From: Deltaproteobacteria bacterium
GTDB lineage: Bacteria > Desulfobacterota > Dissulfuribacteria > Dissulfuribacterales > JALVPX01
Assembly (NCBI GenBank): GCA_027023445.1
Contig: JALVVK010000084.1
Coordinates: forward strand, 1-35,003
Length of the DNA: 35,003 nt
Reading direction: 5' to 3'
Position 1 is the first letter of the stretch. Each line of letters begins with the position of its first letter. The notes under the pieces are model-generated. The model was given only the letters and a program-made list of their open reading frames with translations. It was not told where the DNA came from and did no database searches. Both the position numbers and the translations under genes were made by a program. Positions 1-10,025 of this stretch are shown here, piece after piece.

Positions 1-106
1 GCTTCAACCAGTAACGAGGTAGGATTTTAACAAGCCTTACATTAAATGATAATTGAAAAAACTTACTCAGATCCAGGGCGCAAATACTGTTCGGTACAAA
101 CTTCAT
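1..106 (-). CDS. 5' end of a CDS running off the left edge (MKFVPNSICALDLSKFFQLSFNVRLVKILPRYWLK...), product unknown
   Basis: Minus strand reads GGAGGAGGTATTTGTC-ATG, a strong Shine-Dalgarno, followed by 35 open codons to the window edge; not in the ORF track because it is truncated. Confidence 0.5.
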   Translation of the reverse strand, partial: MKFVPNSICALDLSKFFQLSFNVRLVKILPRYWLK

Positions 107-307
107 GACAAATACCTCCTCCTTTTGCTACAATTGGTTAGCCTATACCGGTAATGGGCTCGTCATCCAAAAAAGATTTAACCTGGAACGATACGAAAAC
201 TATTTTTTGATGATTTCTCCCCCAACAACTCTTATATATTAAAATCAGCGGCAGGAAAATTTTTTTTGCAAAAGACGGTTCACCTTTCACCCGGGACATG
301 CGAGTAA

Positions 308-3070
308 ATGGAACGACATAACAGCTGCATAAACTCCCTGGCAATAATCCAGTATGTGCGGGAAAAGGCACCGGACAGGCTTTCGGAATTATTCAAGGAC
401 CTGGGACCTGAAATGGCCAGCGTGGATAATCCCCAGGCCTTTTTGTCTGACCCGCATAACTGGACGTCTTCAAATGTGCTCATAAGGCTTTTTGATAACG
501 CCAGACAAATAACAGGAAATGAAAACGTCGCATACGAAATAGGCTTCAATTCCATCCTCAAAAAAAGACTGGGTTATATTCAGAAAATATTCCTTTATGC
601 CTTTGGTGATCCTTCCAACGCCTTGAAACAGATTCAGCGTGTCAACGATCATTTTAATAAAACGAAGACGGTTGCCATTGTTCGTTACAGCAAGCACGAT
701 GCCATTCTTAGACTGACATGGAACAGAGACATCCCCCTGAGCAGAGATTTCTGCCTTATGAACAGAGGCATATATACAGCTGTCCCCATGATGTGGGGGC
801 TGCCGCCAGCCAAATTGGTTGAAAAAAAATGTTTTTTCCGGGGGGATGATTGCTGCGAATACGAACTACAGTGGGAGAAAAGAAACTTCCTCAGAAAGGC
901 CTTTGAAAAGGTCTTTCTCCCATGGAAGATTGCAAAAGAAAGTATCCGGGAGCTTGAGAAAGACAAGGAAATTCTCAAGAGGAAATATGACCAGGTATAC
1001 AAGCTGAACAGGGATCTTCAGGAAAAAATAAACCAGCTTACCACGCTTCAGGAATCCAGTACCGCCATCCTTTCCACTCTCAAGCTCGAAGAACTCCTGG
1101 ACCTGATACTCAACCGCCTGCTGAAGGTCGCATCCCTTGACAGGGCGGGCATCTTCCTGTCAAACCCTGAAGAGCAGACTCTTACCCTTATTCACGCGGT
1201 AGGCCTGGAATCCTGCATCTTTGACGAACTCAGGGGCTATAAGATTTCACTGTCTAAAACGGATAATATTATTGCCAGGACTGCCAGACTGAACAAGCCC
1301 TTAATTGTGGAGGATGTGGGGAAAATGTCCCTTAATCCGCATAATGTTATTCTGAAAAAGCTGAAGCCCAAGGCCTTTATCCTTGTCCCCCTTACCGTTC
1401 GTGATCAGGTTATAGGCATCATGGTGGGGGATAATCATACGAATCAGAAGTTTTTCAAGGGTCTTGACAAGGATTTTCTCACCAGCTTTGCCAATCACAT
1501 TGCCATGGCCCTTGAAAACGCTAACCTTTACAGAAAACTGAAAGAATCCGAGAAAAAATACCGCAACATAGTTGAAAACGTAAATGAAGGGTTTTGCATA
1601 CTGAATCCCGAAGGCAACGTCAAATTTACCAACACCCATATCAAAGATATGTTTGGAAAGGATCTGCGTGGGGAAAACATTTATAATCTTGCAGACAAAG
1701 GCTCCAGAAAGAGGCTTCTTCATGTTTTCAAGGAAAATATTGCCGGCCGGCCTGCCAGAGACGAGTTGTTGCTGAAGAAAAATGATGGGACTGACATATG
1801 TGTGCTTTTAAGCAGCGTTCCCCTTAAAAAGAATGGAGAATTTGATGGATGCCTGGCATTGTTCACCGATCTTACTGAAAAAAAACGTATGGAAAACAGG
1901 CTGCTCCAGGCGCAGAAGCTCGAATCCGTCGGAACAATGGCAGGTGGAATAGCCCATGATTTCAATAATATTCTTACCGGGATCCTTGGATACGTGATGC
2001 TCATGAGGCAAAAGGTCAAAGATCAGCCTGACCTTGTAAGATATCTTGACACAATTCAACGATCCGGCAACCGGGCGTCAAACCTTATAAGCAAACTCCT
2101 GGCCTTCAGCAGGAACACCCAGCCGGGCGAGGATCAGCCCACAAGTATTAACTCCATAATTGAAGAGAGCATGGAACTCTTAAACACGTCCATGCCTAAA
2201 AATATCACGATCACCGCCACCCTGGCCCCAGATCTTCCCCTGATAAAATGTAACTCCACCCAGATACAACAGACAATATTGAATATCTGTCTGAATGCCA
2301 GGGACGCCATGCCTTCTGGAGGAACCCTGGATATCTCGACCTCTTTGATTACCGGGGAGGAATTGAAAAAGAATTATGGATATCCTGCGGCATTTGAAAA
2401 ATCATACATAAAATTAAAAATGACCGATACGGGTACAGGCATCTCTTCGGAAAACATGAGCAAGATATTTGACCCGTTTTTTACCACAAAGGAGGTTGGG
2501 AAGGGTACCGGCCTTGGTCTTGCCATGGTTTACGGCATCATGAAAAGCAACGGCGGTTTTGTGCATGTGGAAAGCCAGGTAAATAAGGGCACGAGCTTTT
2601 ACCTTTTCTTCCCGGTATCGACAGAGATCGGGGAGGCTGAATCCACACTAAATTCCGACGTCCGGCAATTGGAGGGAACGGAAACAATCCTGGTGGTGGA
2701 TGACGAGGAAATCGTCAGGGATCTTGCCTCAGAAATCCTTATGGAACATGGATACACGGTGTTGACAGCCTCAGACGGCCTTGAGGCCCTGCATGTCTGT
2801 GAGGCGGTGGGCCGCAATATCGATCTGGTTATTCTGGATATCATGATGCCGAGGATGAACGGCATAGAGACCCACAAAAGGCTGAAAGAATTCAAGCCGG
2901 ACATGAAGATCCTTTTCTGCAGCGGCCACGGCGCAGATGAGGAAACGGTAAAAGGGGTAATCGAAGGTCGCCTGCCCTATACACCCAAGCCTTTCACACC
3001 ACAGGAACTGCTTGCGGCGGTTCGTGATGCCCTGGATCCAAACGGAGAACCGGTTTCCAAGGCGGCGTAG
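308..3070 (+). CDS. Hybrid sensor histidine kinase: N-terminal V4R/heme-NO-binding-like sensor region, GAF, PAS, HisKA, HATPase_c, C-terminal receiver
   Basis: 920 aa; H-box GGIAHDFNNILTGILGY, N-box NICLNARDAM, G-boxes DTGTGIS/GKGTGLGLAMVYG, receiver ILVVDDEE...VILDIMMPRMNG; N-terminal CFFRGDDCCEYELQW resembles the end of V4R-type domains. Confidence 0.9.
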   Translation: MERHNSCINSLAIIQYVREKAPDRLSELFKDLGPEMASVDNPQAFLSDPHNWTSSNVLIRLFDNARQITGNENVAYEIGFNSILKKRLGYIQKIFLYAFGDPSNALKQIQRVNDHFNKTKTVAIVRYSKHDAILRLTWNRDIPLSRDFCLMNRGIYTAVPMMWGLPPAKLVEKKCFFRGDDCCEYELQWEKRNFLRKAFEKVFLPWKIAKESIRELEKDKEILKRKYDQVYKLNRDLQEKINQLTTLQESSTAILSTLKLEELLDLILNRLLKVASLDRAGIFLSNPEEQTLTLIHAVGLESCIFDELRGYKISLSKTDNIIARTARLNKPLIVEDVGKMSLNPHNVILKKLKPKAFILVPLTVRDQVIGIMVGDNHTNQKFFKGLDKDFLTSFANHIAMALENANLYRKLKESEKKYRNIVENVNEGFCILNPEGNVKFTNTHIKDMFGKDLRGENIYNLADKGSRKRLLHVFKENIAGRPARDELLLKKNDGTDICVLLSSVPLKKNGEFDGCLALFTDLTEKKRMENRLLQAQKLESVGTMAGGIAHDFNNILTGILGYVMLMRQKVKDQPDLVRYLDTIQRSGNRASNLISKLLAFSRNTQPGEDQPTSINSIIEESMELLNTSMPKNITITATLAPDLPLIKCNSTQIQQTILNICLNARDAMPSGGTLDISTSLITGEELKKNYGYPAAFEKSYIKLKMTDTGTGISSENMSKIFDPFFTTKEVGKGTGLGLAMVYGIMKSNGGFVHVESQVNKGTSFYLFFPVSTEIGEAESTLNSDVRQLEGTETILVVDDEEIVRDLASEILMEHGYTVLTASDGLEALHVCEAVGRNIDLVILDIMMPRMNGIETHKRLKEFKPDMKILFCSGHGADEETVKGVIEGRLPYTPKPFTPQELLAAVRDALDPNGEPVSKAA

Positions 3071-3121
3071 GAGGACAGGATCCGTGTCACCTCAGCGAGA
3101 CATAATCCGCCGGGATAATCC

Positions 3122-4480
3122 TTAACAGCGCCTTAACAGTGCCATTGCCTCTGTGTGAAAGGTGTGAGGGAACATGTCAAAGGCGTGAAGCGATTCCAGG
3201 TGAAAGCCCTGGGAGACAAGTGATTTCAGATCCCTTGCCAGGGTTGGAGGGTCGCAGGATATGTAGATCAGGCGTTTTGACGTCAGGGCCGGCAGGAGGG
3301 GCAGGATGCCGCGGCACCCTCCTCTGGGCGGATCAAGGATCACAGTGTCAAAGGATTCCCCGTTTTTGAGAAGTTCCATGGCTGCTTCATGGTCTGTTTT
3401 ATTGATGAAGTCCGCCTGGATACCAAGGGCCTGTGCATTAAGAACGGCATCTGTTACCGCCTGCGCGTCAGAATCCACTCCCATGGCCTTTGACGCGCGG
3501 GCGCCAAGGGCCAGGATGAAGTTGCCTATGCCACAGTGGAGATCAAGTATCCGTTCATGTTTGCCGCCGCCGGAAAATTCCAGCGCCTTTTTTACCATCA
3601 GTCTGTTGACCTTCCAGTTGTTCTGGACGAACACTCCCGGAGTAGCCATTATGCGCGGCTCTTTCATGCCCGGAGCAGATGATATGAAAGAAAATATCCT
3701 TTTCCCTTTGTCAGGGGCGTCCGGAGGATAAGGGCCGACCAGATTTTTGCCGCGTTTTTTCAAAAAGATGGCCTTTATTTCAGGGATATCCTTCAGTATA
3801 TCATCAATGTCACGATGCAGCCTGCGACGCGGTTTTCTTCCGGGCACTGAAATGGCCAGAAGCAGTGTAATCCTTGATTCTTCTGGGGATGATCCCATGG
3901 TGACATGTCTGACCATGCGGGCGGTTCTCTTCCACGCGGGATGCCGCGGCAGTGAGGCAAGGACAGTGTTTATTTCCGTCCGGGCAAGCAGGCATTTTTT
4001 GATTGGCACGATCCGGTGCGAGCCTTTTTCAAGGAAGCCCGGTTCGCCTGTGGCCGGTTTTACACGGAATTTGAGCCGGTGCCTGTAGTTAAAGGTTTCA
4101 GGTGATGCTGTTACCCTGTCTGGAAGTGGGCCTTGCGGCCCCATTATTCTTTCGAGGGAATCCCGGAGCATCTGTGCCTTTAACACGGTCTGCATCCGGT
4201 AATCCACGTGCAGGAGCTGGCAGCCGCCACATTCCGGATAATGGCGGCATGCGGGAGGGATTCTGTGGGCAGAGGGTTCCATTATTCGGAGCGGGCGGGC
4301 AAAGGCATAGTCTTTCCTGCGCCGCACAACCTCGGCCTCGATTTTTTCCCCTGGAATCGTGCCCGGTATGAACACGGCCAGTCCATCCGGCAGCCTGGCA
4401 AGCCCGTAGCCGCCATGGACCAGCTTTTCAATGGTCAGCACAGATGTCATTGATGCATGAGGAGACGTGAGTTCAGCCAA
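3122..4480 (-). CDS. rlmD: 23S rRNA (uracil(1939)-C5)-methyltransferase RlmD/TrmA family, TRAM domain
   Basis: 452 aa; CRHYPECGGCQLLHV Fe-S cysteines, LDLHCGIGNFILALG SAM motif, FDTVILDPPRGGCRG, LIYISCDPPTLARDL catalytic region. Confidence 0.88.
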   Translation of the reverse strand: MAELTSPHASMTSVLTIEKLVHGGYGLARLPDGLAVFIPGTIPGEKIEAEVVRRRKDYAFARPLRIMEPSAHRIPPACRHYPECGGCQLLHVDYRMQTVLKAQMLRDSLERIMGPQGPLPDRVTASPETFNYRHRLKFRVKPATGEPGFLEKGSHRIVPIKKCLLARTEINTVLASLPRHPAWKRTARMVRHVTMGSSPEESRITLLLAISVPGRKPRRRLHRDIDDILKDIPEIKAIFLKKRGKNLVGPYPPDAPDKGKRIFSFISSAPGMKEPRIMATPGVFVQNNWKVNRLMVKKALEFSGGGKHERILDLHCGIGNFILALGARASKAMGVDSDAQAVTDAVLNAQALGIQADFINKTDHEAAMELLKNGESFDTVILDPPRGGCRGILPLLPALTSKRLIYISCDPPTLARDLKSLVSQGFHLESLHAFDMFPHTFHTEAMALLRRC

Positions 4481-5573
4481 GTTCTCCCACGCCTACGCCT
4501 CTTACGTTTTTTCTCACCTTTTCGCTTTCATGGATAACATCTTCAATGTTTTCCCTGTTAAGACGTACAAGTTTGATGGTATCAGGGGAGACGCTGTCTG
4601 CGTGAAGTGGTTTGATGAATTCCCTCTCCACCCCTTGTTCCATCATCTGTTTCAGGAGTTCCGGCCCTTCCATGCGGTCTGATTCCATAAGATTTTCAAG
4701 GCCGTTCATGCCATGAAGAGACAGCAGGCGGGCAACAGCGGATATGATGGCGCTGTTGTGGCTCATGCAGGCCCATTTCGCGGCCCGTATCGCATACCTG
4801 TTGCCGTTAAAGGACATGGGAACACCGCCCGCGCCGGAGACAAGTTCCAGCGCCTGGACATCTGTTATGCTGTCTCCCACGTAAAACACCTCTGACAGGG
4901 GGTTTCCCGTAATTTTAAGGCTTTCCTTAACGGCCCGTGCCTTTTCAGCGCCTCCCACCGGATTTACATCATCAAGTATCCTGCCTATGTCCATGGATGG
5001 TATGATATCCCAGAAAATCTCGTTCAGCCGGTTGAGTACTGATTTGTCTTCATCGCTCAGATCATCAGGGGGTTTCGCGTGTTCGGGCCAGGACAGGATG
5101 GGCTGGCCTGTTATCTCCCGGGCAAGGCGCTTCAGGGTTTTGGCCTCGCTGTCTGTTATCCGGTATCCGTCAAGGTCCACCGAGGTGCAGAAGATCTGGC
5201 TCTCAGGAAATCCTGTAACCTCGCACAGCGCCCTTAGATAGGGCCAGTAGCTTGTGCTGATTATGAAAGTAGGCATAAGGGCCACCATCCTTGGCAGTAT
5301 TTCCCTGGTGCCTTTCAGGAGAACCAGTGTTCGCCTTGAGAAATCCTCCATCCGCTGGTTGGTGGCGCCGTACGCCTTCAGGAAGGGAAGAATGAGCTTG
5401 AGAGTGTCGCCCGCCTTGTATCCGGCACGTTTTTCAATGTCGGCAAGGTAGTCGTCATACCTGCTCACCCTGGAAAAAAAATCTCCTCCCCCAGGCAGGA
5501 ACGCCTCGCAGAGCTCAAAGGCGTTATCGTTTCGGGTGATGGGACCCTCACAGTCTATGTTGAGTTGTGCCAT
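4473..5573 (-). CDS. HAD-superfamily-like protein (possibly EhaR-like)
   Basis: Track ORF is 4473..5675; internal ATG at 5573 (MAQLNIDCEGPITRNDNAFEL) preferred because it lies just downstream of the neighbouring stop; HAD-like motifs NIDCEGPIT, ISTSYW, VFYVGDSITDVQAL. Confidence 0.7.
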   Translation of the reverse strand: MAQLNIDCEGPITRNDNAFELCEAFLPGGGDFFSRVSRYDDYLADIEKRAGYKAGDTLKLILPFLKAYGATNQRMEDFSRRTLVLLKGTREILPRMVALMPTFIISTSYWPYLRALCEVTGFPESQIFCTSVDLDGYRITDSEAKTLKRLAREITGQPILSWPEHAKPPDDLSDEDKSVLNRLNEIFWDIIPSMDIGRILDDVNPVGGAEKARAVKESLKITGNPLSEVFYVGDSITDVQALELVSGAGGVPMSFNGNRYAIRAAKWACMSHNSAIISAVARLLSLHGMNGLENLMESDRMEGPELLKQMMEQGVEREFIKPLHADSVSPDTIKLVRLNRENIEDVIHESEKVRKNVRGVGVGELG

Positions 5574-5581
5574 CCTGCCTC

Positions 5582-5914
5582 CTAAACGTTTATTCCCAGA
5601 TCCTTCATCATCTTGTCGGCAAAGGCCAGGATGAAATTTCTCTGTTGAGAAGTGGCCATCTGGATGCATTTGCACCGGATTTTCTTTCTGCTTCGTATCA
5701 GCATCTCGAATTTTACCATGGAATCCCCAAGTTCAACGGCGCTGCAATGGGGCTGGCAGTCCCTGTGCTCATACTGGACCGGCGACAGAATGTCGTCCGG
5801 CACGCGTATCCAGAACAGATTTCCAAGGTCTGAGGGTTCGCAGACCTTTTCAAGATAGTCCCTGACCTTGTCGATTTCATTGGGCCTCATTTCATCTATT
5901 ACATACTGACGCAT
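5582..5914 (-). CDS. Small conserved-looking hypothetical protein, 110 aa
   Basis: Compact ORF ending 8 nt upstream of the likely HAD-gene start; plausible composition with Cys residues (CEPS, DCQPHC, KIRCKC). Confidence 0.65.
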   Translation of the reverse strand: MRQYVIDEMRPNEIDKVRDYLEKVCEPSDLGNLFWIRVPDDILSPVQYEHRDCQPHCSAVELGDSMVKFEMLIRSRKKIRCKCIQMATSQQRNFILAFADKMMKDLGINV

Positions 5915-5932
5915 AATTTCTCCGGAAATACA

Positions 5933-5971
5933 ATGTTAAAATGTTAAATGGTAAATTCTGAATGTTAGATT
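5933..5971. repeat. Degenerate AT-rich heptamer array (ATGTTAA a ATGTTAA ATGGTAA ATTCTGA ATGTTAG ATT)
   Basis: 7-nt periodicity read directly; same motif family as in the elements near 24.2 kb and 30.0 kb. Confidence 0.6.
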
Positions 5972-6027
5972 AAGGTCCAAGTTATTATCCTGGCTTATCC
6001 CGGATAACGCACCGCATTAGTCCATAC

Positions 6028-7929
6028 ATGAAATTCTGCTTGTTCTCAAGTAAAAGGTGGAATAAAAATTCAGGCATGTCCGGCATACCCTACATAAAAG
6101 GCAGGCTTTACCCCATGGATTTCACAAAACGCCTGGGGGAAGCGGAAAAAGACGGGCCGTTTGTCTTTCTCGAGACCTCCCGTGTGGTGGAGGACGAGCG
6201 GTGCAGTTATCTTTTTACCCGTCCTGTGAGGATGCTTGAGGCCTTTGACGCGGATCAGGTCGAACTGGCCCGCAGAACGGCGGACGAGGCCCTTGGCGCC
6301 GGATACTGGATTGCGGGTTACTGGGCCTATGAGCTTGGCTATCTTTTTGAGTCGAGGCTCGTGGGCCTGCTGGACATGCACAGGCCCCGTGGCCCCCTGA
6401 TGTGGCTTGGCGTGTTCAGAAAGCCGGAGGTGTGGCGGCACGGGCTTGACGGCCCATCCGTTCCCCTTGACAGGGACATTGGCGTGCGGGATCAAATGGG
6501 CCCGCTTGAGCTGGAAGTGGACCGATCTGAATATGTCAGGGCCATAGCGAGGATAAAGGATTACATCAGGCAGGGGCATACGTATCAGGTAAATTACACG
6601 GTCAGGGGCAGGTTTGATTACAGCGGAACCCCGCTTGACATGTACCGCGCGCTAAGGGCGCAGCAGGCGGTCTCTTACTCCGCCCTGGTCAATACCGGGG
6701 AGAGATCGATCGTGTCCATGTCTCCCGAGCTTTTTTTCCATAAAAAAGGCGGATGGATCTGGTCAAGGCCAATGAAGGGCACTGTCCACAGGGGAAGAAC
6801 CGTGGCAGAGGATATGGAGCTTGCCCGCTTCCTCGCCTCGGATCCAAAGAACAGGGCGGAAAATGTCATGATCGTGGACCTTCTTAGAAACGATCTTGGC
6901 AGGCTGTGCGAGACAGGAAGCGTCAGTGTGCCGGATCTTTTTCCCGTTGAGCGGTATCAGACACTTTTCCAGATGACCTCTACCATCAGGGGCCGCCTTG
7001 CGCCTGGCGCCGACTGGTTCAGCCTGCTCCGGCACCTGTTCCCCTGCGGTTCGGTCACCGGCGCGCCCAAGATACGCACCATGGAGATCATCGCGGAGCT
7101 TGAATCCTCACCACGGGATGTCTACACAGGATCCATCGGATATGTTTCTCCTGGAGGCGAGAGCTGTCTCAGCGTGGCAATAAGAACGGTTATACTTCAG
7201 GGCGGGCGGGCAGAGATTGGAATCGGTAGCGGGGTCACCATGGATTCAGACCCGGACGCTGAATATGAGGAATGCGCGCTCAAGGCGGATTTTCTTAAAA
7301 GGCCGTTTAATGAATTTGAACTGATAGAGACCCTCAGGTGGGAACCTGAGAAGGGCTATTTTTTACTGGACAAGCATCTTGACAGGCTCATGGAATCCGC
7401 TGAGTATTTTTCCTTTGCGGTCAGCAGGGATGCGGTTGTCTCAAGGCTGCGCCAGGCGGCGGGAGATTTTATCAGGGTGACTCACAGGGTCAGGCTGACA
7501 GTCTCAAGGGATGGGCGTGTGGCAATATCCAGCCTCAGGCTCAAGGATGTGCCGACTCCTGTCCTGTTTGATATATCCGGCCAGAGAGTGGACGCGCATG
7601 ATCCCTTTCTTTTCCATAAAACAACCAACCGGTCTCTTTTCGATAAAGAACATGAAAGGGCGGTATCCCGGGGGCTTTTCGATACGTTGTTTCTGAATGA
7701 GAGGGGAGAGCTTACACAGGGAGCGATCACCAACCTCTTCATAAAAAAAGACAACAGGCTTTACACCCCTGTCCTCGATTCAGGCCTGCTTCCAGGAACC
7801 CTGCGAAGGCACCTGATCGAAACAGGAGAGGCACGGGAGGCCGTTTTGCGTCCTGAAGACCTCTCAAACGCCAGGGAGATATACCTGGGAAATTCAGTGA
7901 GAGGGCTCTTGAGGGCAAGGAAATTGTGA
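6028..7929 (+). CDS. pabBC: Bifunctional aminodeoxychorismate synthase component I / class IV aminotransferase (PabB-PabC fusion)
   Basis: 633 aa; chorismate-binding motifs RPMKGTVHRGRT, FPCGSVTGAPKIRTMEII, GIGSGVTMDSD; C-terminal aminotransferase-IV region LFLNERGELTQGAITNLFI and LLPGTLRRHL; start may be internal (6076 or 6115). Confidence 0.88.
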   Translation: MKFCLFSSKRWNKNSGMSGIPYIKGRLYPMDFTKRLGEAEKDGPFVFLETSRVVEDERCSYLFTRPVRMLEAFDADQVELARRTADEALGAGYWIAGYWAYELGYLFESRLVGLLDMHRPRGPLMWLGVFRKPEVWRHGLDGPSVPLDRDIGVRDQMGPLELEVDRSEYVRAIARIKDYIRQGHTYQVNYTVRGRFDYSGTPLDMYRALRAQQAVSYSALVNTGERSIVSMSPELFFHKKGGWIWSRPMKGTVHRGRTVAEDMELARFLASDPKNRAENVMIVDLLRNDLGRLCETGSVSVPDLFPVERYQTLFQMTSTIRGRLAPGADWFSLLRHLFPCGSVTGAPKIRTMEIIAELESSPRDVYTGSIGYVSPGGESCLSVAIRTVILQGGRAEIGIGSGVTMDSDPDAEYEECALKADFLKRPFNEFELIETLRWEPEKGYFLLDKHLDRLMESAEYFSFAVSRDAVVSRLRQAAGDFIRVTHRVRLTVSRDGRVAISSLRLKDVPTPVLFDISGQRVDAHDPFLFHKTTNRSLFDKEHERAVSRGLFDTLFLNERGELTQGAITNLFIKKDNRLYTPVLDSGLLPGTLRRHLIETGEAREAVLRPEDLSNAREIYLGNSVRGLLRARKL

Positions 7930-7951
7930 GCGGACCGGCGGCAGACCGTAT

Positions 7952-8773
7952 CTATGCCCTGGTTGCCTCTTTCAGGGACCTTACAAACCTGCCTACTTCT
8001 TTGACCAGTTCGGGTCTGGCCCTCAGCCCGCCGTCCGTTTCCACTGTGTTTGCCTGTATGACGCGCACAATGGCGCTTCCCACGATAACGCCGTCAACGT
8101 GCCCTGAGAGCATTTTTACCTGTTCAGGCCTGGAAATTCCAAAGCCTACGGCAACCGGGCAGTTTACCAGCCTTTCTGTTTTTTCAAGCCCGTCCTGCAG
8201 TTCTGCCGGCAGGTCCTGCCTGGCGCCGGTTATGCCGGTCACGGACACGTAGTACAGGAATCCCCTGGTTGCCTTTCCGATCTTTTTTATCCTCTCATCC
8301 GGGGTGTTAGGCGCGATGAGAAAGATGTTGTCAATGCCATGCGCCTTTGCCGATTTCATCCAGTCCGCCGCTTCCTCCAGTGGCAGATCAGGTATTATGG
8401 TGCCATCGATTCCGGCTGCCGAGGCATCCGCGGCAAACCTGTCAAGCCCGTATTGCAGTACGGGATTATAATAGCCCATCAGCACCAGCGGAATGTCCGT
8501 ATGCCTTCTGACCCTTTTTACCAGGTCAAGAACCTTTTCGGGATTCACTCCTCCCATGAGGGCGCGGTGGCTTGATGCCTGGATGGTCGGCCCGTCTGCC
8601 AGGGGGTCTGAAAAGGGCATTCCCAGTTCAATAAGATCGGCCTCCTGGTCCGCCATCTCCAGGATAAGGGATTCAGTGGTCTGGATGTCCGGGTCGCCTG
8701 CCGTGATGAAGGGGATCAGTGCGGTCTCATTTGCTGCCCGGAGTTTTTTGAACATTTTATCTATGCGTGTCAT
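7952..8773 (-). CDS. trpA: Tryptophan synthase alpha subunit
   Basis: LIPFITAGDPDIQTT, DLIELGMPFSDPLADGPTIQ, GFGISRPEQV; track ORF extends to 8839 but ATG at 8773 (MTRIDKMFKKL) fits the family. Confidence 0.95.
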   Translation of the reverse strand: MTRIDKMFKKLRAANETALIPFITAGDPDIQTTESLILEMADQEADLIELGMPFSDPLADGPTIQASSHRALMGGVNPEKVLDLVKRVRRHTDIPLVLMGYYNPVLQYGLDRFAADASAAGIDGTIIPDLPLEEAADWMKSAKAHGIDNIFLIAPNTPDERIKKIGKATRGFLYYVSVTGITGARQDLPAELQDGLEKTERLVNCPVAVGFGISRPEQVKMLSGHVDGVIVGSAIVRVIQANTVETDGGLRARPELVKEVGRFVRSLKEATRA

Positions 8774-8807
8774 GCCATTCTCCTGTAAAGGGGCAAAATA
8801 TAATCTG

Positions 8808-10025
8808 TTATACGAGGATTTCCGCAACGGTCTGGACATCCTTGTCTCCCCTGCCGGAAAGATTGATTACCACCACAGTGCCTCTTGGAAGTCCAGGCGC
8901 CAGTTTCTGCAGGTAGGCCACCGCGTGGGCGCTTTCCAGCGCTGGGATGATGCCCTCTGTCTCGGAAAGCAGCCTGAATCCGTTGAGGGCCTCCTCGTCG
9001 TCTATCGCCTCGTAACGCACCCTGCCCGTATCCTTGAGCGCGCTGTGTTCAGGCCCGACTCCGGGATAGTCAAGGCCGGGGGCCACGGAATGCGCGCCCT
9101 TTATCTGGCCCCATTTGTCCTGGAGCAGATAACTCATGGTGCCGTGCAGCACACCGGGAGAGCCGGCTATCAGGGTGGCTGAATGATGCTCTGTGTCAAT
9201 GCCCTCGCCCGCGGCCTCAACCCCTATGAGCCTGACCTCCTCATCCCTCACAAAGGGATGGAAAATTCCCATGGCGTTGCTGCCTCCGCCCACGCAGGCG
9301 ATTACAACATCGGGCAGTCTTCCCAGGGCCTTTTTGATCTGGCTTCTGGTTTCCCTGCCGATGACGCTCTGGAAGTCACGGACCATGACGGGATATGGAT
9401 GCGGCCCGACCACGGAGCCGATGACGTAATGCGTGTCCTGCACATTGGTAACCCAGTCCCTTATGGCCTCGTTTATGGCATCCTTTAGGGTCTGAGTGCC
9501 TGATTCCACTGTTATCACCCTGGCGCCGGTAAGTTGCATGCGGAAGACGTTCATGGACTGGCGGACCGTATCCTTTCTGCCCATGTAGACCTCGCATTCA
9601 AGTCCCATGAGAGCCGCTGCGGTAGCGGTGGCAACACCATGCTGCCCGGCCCCTGTCTCTGCGATGATCCTGGTCTTGTTCATGCGTTTGGCAAGCAGCA
9701 CCTGGCCTATGGTGTTGTTTATCTTATGAGCCCCTGTGTGGGTAAGGTCTTCCCGTTTAAGGAACACCTCCACGCCTCCCAGCGCCTCGCCAAGGCGTCT
9801 GGCGTGATAAAGCGGGGTAGGGCGGCCCACGTAGTCCTTGAGGATATCCCTCATCTCTTTTTTGAAATCCGGATCTCTTATGGCCTCTTTGTAGGCCTTT
9901 TCAAGCTCTGTAAGGGCGGGCATAAGGGTTTCCGGCACGAATTTTCCACCGTAAATCCCGAAATGTCCCCTCCTGTCCGGATTGATGGTCTTTTTTCCGT
10001 TGGAATCAGTCATTGTCTTGTTCAT
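8808..10025 (-). CDS. trpB: Tryptophan synthase beta subunit
   Basis: [33 protein letters not shown] (PLP Lys), [25 protein letters not shown]. Confidence 0.97.
   Translation of the reverse strand: MNKTMTDSNGKKTINPDRRGHFGIYGGKFVPETLMPALTELEKAYKEAIRDPDFKKEMRDILKDYVGRPTPLYHARRLGEALGGVEVFLKREDLTHTGAHKINNTIGQVLLAKRMNKTRIIAETGAGQHGVATATAAALMGLECEVYMGRKDTVRQSMNVFRMQLTGARVITVESGTQTLKDAINEAIRDWVTNVQDTHYVIGSVVGPHPYPVMVRDFQSVIGRETRSQIKKALGRLPDVVIACVGGGSNAMGIFHPFVRDEEVRLIGVEAAGEGIDTEHHSATLIAGSPGVLHGTMSYLLQDKWGQIKGAHSVAPGLDYPGVGPEHSALKDTGRVRYEAIDDEEALNGFRLLSETEGIIPALESAHAVAYLQKLAPGLPRGTVVVINLSGRGDKDVQTVAEILV

Noticed and set aside
3139-4453. Plus-strand ORFs opposite rlmD (3139-3369, 3306-3731, 3747-4088, 4102-4371, 4208-4453)
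   Set aside because: Shadow ORFs of a well-supported minus-strand gene; no family motifs
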